Part shown: one piece after another, positions 58,586 through 64,000 of the stretch
How positions within the stretch are numbered: the first letter of the stretch is position 1
Layout: each line of letters opens with the position of its first letter
DNA from: Laccaria trichodermophora
Taxonomy: Eukaryota; Basidiomycota; Agaricomycetes; Agaricales; Hydnangiaceae
NCBI GenBank assembly: GCA_018417955.1
Contig: JACTVC010000002.1
Coordinates: 310,001 to 374,000, forward strand
Length of the DNA stretch: 64,000 nucleotides
Direction of reading: 5' to 3'
The notes under the pieces: generated by a model
The model's input: the letters and a program-made list of their open reading frames with translations, nothing else
What the model was told of the DNA's origin: nothing
Databases searched by the model: none
Translations under genes and position numbers: made by a program

Positions 58586-58812
58586 ATTGCATGATGCCAG
58601 GCCTTTATTGGCCAATGGGTAGTACAGGTGATGGGGGTGTTAGGTAGAACTGTGTATGTGATTCTGTATGCCCCCCTCCCTCCCCTTGTTTCAAATCTGA
58701 TACCACCCCTTCTACTTAGTTTTGTTTGTGTTGACATGGACCATGGCGTGGCAGGATGCAACAGGGTGATTTGGGTGTGCACAGACACCAACCCTTGTGT
58801 GTTGTAGATATA

Positions 58813-59377
58813 CAGTTGAAACCCCTGTGACCCATGCTTCTGATAACCCATAACCCCTGGAATCCCATGCCATTTTGGATCCACCAAGTTGGTGGGCAGG
58901 GATTTGCACACATAACCCATAAGTCCATGATAACCCATAACCCATAGCCCTTGGTGGGCAAAACCCATAGGTTTTGGACCCTAAGTTAGGGTTATACCTA
59001 CCAAAAATGGTCATAGAAACTGGTATTTTTCACTTTTTGTTCATGATGCTCAATAAAATTTACCACAACACTAAATTTATTGACCTACTGATTGCCAAAT
59101 TCTCTGAAATCAACCTGCAATGTCCCTCCTCCCCAGATCAAACTTCCCTCAATCATGAAATCAACACTGTTGAGTAGAAATACGTCAATGATGACTTGCC
59201 CCAGCAGTGCTGATTGTTTTTCTTGCAGTCCAGCAAACAATGAAAATTAGATTTTTGCAAAATTTCCATGCTTTTTTTGAGCACTCACTTTTTTCCCACC
59301 CCCTTCAACCCATAACCTCTGAAAACCCATAGGCTGGACTATCCACAGAAGGGTATGGGTTATGAGGGTTTCAACTG
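58813..59377. mobile_element. TA-flanked MITE with AACCCATA subterminal repeats
   Basis: 565 bp between TA at 58811-58812 and TA at 59378-59379. Terminal inverted repeats begin CAGTTGAAACCC and match for about 23 positions with few differences. Internally, near both ends, the motif ATAACCCATA or CCATAACCC recurs about ten times in inverted orientation. No transposase frame. Tc1/mariner-type by TA target and CAGT start. Confidence 0.8.
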
Positions 59378-60908
59378 TATGTAGATATCTCATACTATAA
59401 TATATGCAGTAGTTGTTGTCCCCAGTATGTCACAGAAAAAGAATACTTAAGCATAGCAAGGAAAGCCTTGTAAAAAATGTTGTGATTTGCCTTAGAAAAA
59501 AATTCACATTGCTTATGTCAACTTAAGTAGGCACATGGGGGCATACTGGACCACCGCTTCCTTCAAACACACTGTCAATAGAGTTGGTGTCAAGTCTGTC
59601 AAGGCACTGTTGCTGTTGGTGGGTCTTCATCAGTTCTTCATCCTTTCATTTCCCATTGCAATGACATCATTCTTTGTGATGGCTGTATGCTCTCAGGCTG
59701 GATTAGGGGTTGGGAGATCAAGCTTTGCATATCAAAGTGGTTGAAACTAATGGCCCCTCATAATGACCTTTCATCAGCAGCAAGCTAAGTATTCCAGCAT
59801 GTTAGACCAATGTCCCTCCAGGGCAGTTTTCTTCAGTCCAGCATCACATGCTAAAATTTCTGGAACAAATTTTACAGACAGGATACCTTGTCGATGTTCC
59901 ACCTGTTGTCAAGAAATATAGATATTTGATTGTAGAACAATAAATTCTTGACTTGAGTGATGATTTTCATGGTCTATTGGCAGACTGCCAACTTGTTTTT
60001 TTAAGTTTCATTGAGACCAGGGGAAATTTGCAGACCTAAAGATGTACCATCACCTTCTGTTGAATTACTATGTTTGTTCAGGTGTTGAAACCCAGTGGGA
60101 GTTTGAAGCTGTTCAGTTGCCTTGGGGCCTTGAAATGTTCACAGAATGTGTATTTAAGTATGACATTCATTGTCGTGAAATTTAGAGAGAGACTCAAAGA
60201 TTTGTGTGCTGGGGATATGACTTTGTGCTTTTAATCACACTGAACAAGCAAAGGCAATGGAATGTTCTCTCAGATCCCTCCAGATTGACTTGACTGTTTA
60301 CCCTAGAAATTTCCAAGTACATTTAGATGGCATGGTCAAGTGCAATTTTTTTTAGATAGCAAGGTGAAGTGCTGTTTTCAGGAAAGGCAAAATACAAAAT
60401 TTTGCCTTGCAAACAGCTTGAAAAATGTGACTTGTAGTTGTGGCCAGTGCTGCACATGGCAGATATGAATCCACAATTTTGTGATCACATGATACTGCCT
60501 GATGAATAAATTTCCCCATATGCCAACTTGCAACATTGAGGTTCATGGGGGGGGGGGGGATGGCTTTCATAATGCAAACAATGTCTCTGAGATATTACAT
60601 CACAGATTGTCAGTGTCTGGGAGTCTGAAACAGATTGACCTTTGGCTAAATTCTACCTCAACTGCTACACTTCAGGCCCCCAAATCTGTACATATGTGTC
60701 TCATGAACATAAATCTTTATTTTCTTTTATTATTGTACAGTTGTGGAAGCTGATGGAGGTCTACCAGTCATCCAAGTCAATTGTTTCAGGTGATTGAAAT
60801 GGTTGTTGCATCCAATGCAGCAAGTGAGAGCCATGCATCATAAACACCTAACTATATGACATCCCTTGATCAGATAATTATGAGACATAATGATTTCATC
60901 ATGTTATT
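59378..60908. other. Repeat-rich non-coding stretch
   Basis: No gene supported. A pure run of about 13 G at 60547 precedes no recognised feature. A 70-codon hydrophobic frame at 59535-59744 has no motif. Confidence 0.4.
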
Positions 60909-62396
60909 TAGTGTTTGCAGGTCCAGTCTACAGGACTGAAAATATACACAGGACTGAAAATATACATAGGACTGAACTGGACTGAACCACAGTCTGGTCT
61001 TTTTCTGGTTGCAGTTGCCCCACATTTGGGGTCAGTCAAGTTGCCAGTTGCCATGTTTTTATAAATATTTAAAAACTCAAAAAGACCAGTTTAGACCAGT
61101 TGCAACTGGTCTTTCATCCCATTACATGTTGGACCTTACTCACACACATATTTACTTAATTTTTGGTTCCTGAATTATCAAAAACGGTCAAGAATTGGTT
61201 GAGATATGGCTAAAAACTTCTGTACATGTGAGTACAGTTGAGTGCAAAAAGAATGAAGGTTGGTTCATTTTTCTGGTTCTCTCTAAGAATCTATTGTACC
61301 TCAAATGTCTTTGTGTATTCTTTTACATCATGTAGTTGTGTTACCCTTCCCTTGGTATGGACTAATTTCAGTGAAAGCTGGAACCTTGAGAAGGTTTTTA
61401 TTCTGGAGGCCATTTTTGGCATCAGAAAAAAAAAATATGCGCTAACTGGGGAGGTGGCCAGAACATACCTCTGGTCAACCTGAATGAGCCTATCAAAGAA
61501 TTAGTTAAAAATACTGAGTGGTTATGCTTGTAGAGCCTCCAGAAAATGGTCATTTTGTGCTATTTTGGTCATTTTTGGCCTGTTTTAGACAAAACAAGCC
61601 ATTTTCCAAAGCCTCTACAGACCTAACTGCTCAGTATTTTTGACTGATTCTTTGATAGGCTCATTCAGGTTGACCAGAGGTATGTTCTGGCTACCTCCCC
61701 AGTTAGCGCATATTTTTTTTTTCCAATGCCAAAAAAGGCCTCCAGAATAAAAACCTTCTCAAGGCTCCAGCTTTCACTGAAATTAGTCCACACCAAGGGA
61801 AGTGTAACACAACTACATAATGTAAAAGAATACACAAATACATTTGAGGTACAATAGATTCTTAGAAAGAACCAGAAAAATGAACCAACCTTCATTCTTT
61901 TTGCACTCAACTGTATTTTGTTGTAAATTTACCTGACCTATAATCATCTGATGTACAGCTATATGACATCATAAAAATAATAACAACATACATAACCATT
62001 TGTACCATGTGACTTTATTTATTTGACATCCCAAATGAGTTGCAACTACAACTGCAATTTGAATGTACTGTATGTCCTTTCTGTTTTCACTATATTTTGG
62101 TCAAATCCTGACAAAATTGCTTAAATTTCTAATTAGTCCACAGAGAATTAAAGTATTTATCTACATATGCAATTTATATGAGGTAATTTTTAGGTTACAT
62201 GGTATGATAAATTTTACAACAAAAGACTGGTCACAACTGGTTTGGACCAGTTTTTTCATGTTGTGGACTGATTAGGGCCAGTCTCAAATGGTCCAGTTGT
62301 GGTCCCTCAATATTTGGATCAATCTAGACCAGTTGCAGTTGCCAGTTGCCTTGTTTAGAGGTAGAAAACTGAACCAGACTGGACCTGCAAACACTA
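60909..62396. mobile_element. hAT-like non-autonomous transposon carrying a nested MITE
   Basis: 1488 bp with terminal inverted repeats TAGTGTTTGCAGGTCCAGTC at both ends (20/20). The 8-bp flanks ATGTTATT (60901-60908) and ATGCTGTT (62397-62404) match at 6 of 8 positions, as expected of an old hAT target duplication. Many GGACTGG, GACCAGT and CAACTGGTC motifs crowd both subterminal regions, a hAT hallmark. No transposase frame. A TA-flanked palindromic element (61235-61913) sits inside, so this one is older. Confidence 0.75.
61235..61913. mobile_element. Fold-back (palindromic) Tc1/mariner-type MITE, 679 bp
   Basis: Flanked by TA at 61233-61234 and 61914-61915, with ends CAGTTGAGTGCAAAAAGAAT. 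The two halves are near-identical inverted copies of about 325-340 bp with only a short centre around 61565-61585, so a transcript would fold into one long hairpin. Each arm has the same 81-codon frame on opposite strands, which is a consequence of the symmetry. No transposase. Confidence 0.88.
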
Positions 62397-63262
62397 ATGC
62401 TGTTCATTTGGACTTTGTCAATTTCTGCATCTCCCAACTTCAATGCCCTCCACTATCTCATATATGAAAAAAAGTCATTATTTCTTTCACAATCTGTCTC
62501 ATTAGTAAATTAGCAGTGGTATTGAGTACTTCAATCAGTGGCCCAGTCTATGTGTAGCTTTGATATCATCACAAGTCTCATTACAGCTTACAGCTACTGT
62601 GGTATTTTGACTGACTGTTCAGTCACTTGTCACATCAGATGATCAACTGAACAGATATGGCACTTGTCATGGGTCACTTGGGGGGTCAAATAGGGTGACA
62701 TTTTACCCTAAAAAGGAAGGTGGCATCAAAAACTCATTTTTCTCTGCTGCACAGTGTTCACAACCTTTACAGAACTATATACCATGCACCAAATCTGCTT
62801 CTATAGGTATCCAAACAGGAAGTAGATGTCAAATTAGAATAATCTAGAACTTTTTGGGCCACAATCCTGGAAGAGAATTGCATTGGATGAGAGGTTGTGG
62901 AGGAGGCAAGAAGCTTGCTGCCAGCTGTCATGTCAACCACTCCACAAACACTTTGTGGCCAAACATTTTTATTACTATGTCACACAGTCATCCTGATTTC
63001 GAACACCCCTCCCATCTGTTCAGGGCCATCACACATCACATTGGCTGAACAGTTGGTCAAAATACCACAGTACTTTTCCCTATGTTTCATCAATATCACA
63101 ATACATAAAGGGAGATGATGGTGTCTTATATGGTGTGTGTGATGTAATGATTTTATGAAGCAAGCCATAGGTGATATAATAGCTAGATAGTGACACATGT
63201 GTGATGGAATGGTATTAAAGATAAATATGTGACATAATATCTCAGAGACTTGCAAAAGTTGG
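62397..63262. other. Repeat-rich non-coding stretch
   Basis: No gene or clear repeat unit recognised. Confidence 0.4.
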
Positions 63263-63990
63263 ATTATGTAAGCCATCCCTCCTGCTTGCATGAATGTCAA
63301 TGTCAAAAAGCTGCATGGAGATGTCCTTGATACAATAGAGTTTATAACAAAGAAAAAAATGGACTGGAAGACATTAAAACAGTCTATGATACAATGTGTA
63401 TACTCCCTGTTACAAAAAGTGAATGAGTGCCTGTGTTCAGAAACAATGGCTGAATGGATTTCAATTCTTTTGGGTAGATGTCAAGATAATATCCCCCTGG
63501 TGTGTAGAAGGGGTTATAATGGTATTCCTCAATCAGATTTTATCCAAGTATCATGAAAAATCTACTACATTTCATATTATTTTAACATCCACCCAAAAGA
63601 ATTGAAATCCAAACAGCCATTATTTCTAAACACAGGAGTCACTTTTTGTAACAGGGATTAAGGCTGTCACCACTTATGAGCATACACAGAGCAAACAATA
63701 TGCTGTAGCCATTCAGAGTGCAATTTTTGAAACAGTTAAGAATAATAAAGCTTACCATCAGCCCCTCAATCATCATTGAGAATCAGACAGCTGCTTATAA
63801 GCACTTGTGCAATGTAACCTAATATTATGTAAGACATCCCTCCCACCTTCATGAATCTCAACACTGAAAAGCTGCATGGAGATGTCCTTGACACAATAGA
63901 GCTTATAACAAAGAAAAAATTGGAATTTGACTGGATAAAGCTGTCACCACCCATGAGCATACAGATTGTAGAGCAAACCAGAGGCTGTAC
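63263..63990. repeat. Two direct copies of an unclassified repeat
   Basis: Copy A (63263-63370 plus 63660-63715) and copy B (63824-63925 plus 63942-63990) share ATTATGTAAG.CATCCCTCC, AAGCTGCATGGAGATGTCCT, ATAACAAAGAAAAAA and AAGGCTGTCACCAC..ATGAGCATACA. Copy A is split by the MITE at 63403-63658; copy B is continuous and gives the approximate empty site. The repeat may continue beyond the window. Confidence 0.75.
63403..63658. mobile_element. 256-bp TA-flanked MITE with long terminal inverted repeats
   Basis: Bounded by TA at 63401-63402 and 63659-63660. Inverted arms of about 90 bp start YTCCCTGTTACAAAAAGTG (right end begins with A in place of C) and share CCTGTGTT, AAATGGCTG-like and TTTCAATTCTTTTGGGT blocks. 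The TA target and the CTCCCT start are like Stowaway/Tc1-mariner MITEs. No coding capacity. Confidence 0.85.
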
Positions 63991-64000
63991 ACATTTCAAA

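Noticed and set aside
58121..58592. Cys/Trp/Val-rich minus-strand frames of 117-132 codons
   Set aside because: They run through the ~120-bp minisatellite and repeat with it.
61238..61910. Two identical ~81-codon frames on opposite strands
   Set aside because: They are mirror images created by the palindromic MITE and have no independent coding evidence.

Overview
The window is a piece of nuclear DNA from a filamentous basidiomycete, most likely an Agaricomycete. Genes are cut by many short introns (about 45-70 nt, GT..AG). The recognisable families are typical mushroom-genome families: short-chain dehydrogenases, a cytochrome P450, a polytopic membrane family with the THGHFVQMGGF signature, a MATA-type HMG-box factor, and a Ser/Lys-rich membrane protein. 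I found no rRNA, tRNA or CRISPR. Species cannot be assigned from the sequence alone.

Layout. 0-2 kb: mostly empty, with one candidate small secreted protein and an 18-bp minisatellite. 2.8-17 kb: an array of six short-chain dehydrogenase/reductase (SDR) genes (three orientations runs: +++, --, +), four intact and two broken in different ways. Their promoters carry amplified ~125-bp TATA-containing repeats. A seventh, intact copy lies at 51.2-52.2 kb. 17-22 kb: a graveyard holding a ribosomal protein eL8 pseudogene, a six-exon PD-(D/E)XK-like nuclease gene with an internal stop, an ABCC transporter fragment and relic segments. 22.6-24.4 kb: one complete cytochrome P450. 24.6-43.3 kb: a segmentally repeated tract in which a membrane-protein gene (+) alternates with an HMG-box transcription-factor gene (-). 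Three membrane genes and one intact HMG gene remain; the other HMG copies are relics, and one more HMG relic sits inside the SDR array. 46.5-48.4 kb: a fourth, diverged membrane-protein gene on the minus strand, with a stop codon in exon 1. 54-57.3 kb: ordinary single-copy genes (Cys-rich secreted protein, Ser/Lys-rich membrane protein, coiled-coil/Pro-rich protein). 57.4-64 kb: gene-poor, visibly more AT-rich DNA packed with non-autonomous DNA transposons: TA-flanked Tc1/mariner-type elements, one of them a ~680-bp near-perfect palindrome nested in a hAT-like element.

How it fits together. The SDRs and the P450 could act on small hydrophobic substrates, and the ABCC fragment is the residue of an efflux pump. 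The HMG factor could regulate neighbours. No backbone synthase (PKS, NRPS, terpene cyclase) is visible, so I do not claim a biosynthetic cluster. The clearest story is birth-and-death evolution: tandem and segmental duplication of SDR, membrane-protein and HMG genes, followed by deletions, capture of foreign gene fragments, nonsense mutations and MITE insertions. Several of these events can be dated against each other because undisturbed paralogous sites lie in the same window. Exon boundaries given here were read by eye from splice consensus and reading-frame continuity, and no search or RNA data was available.
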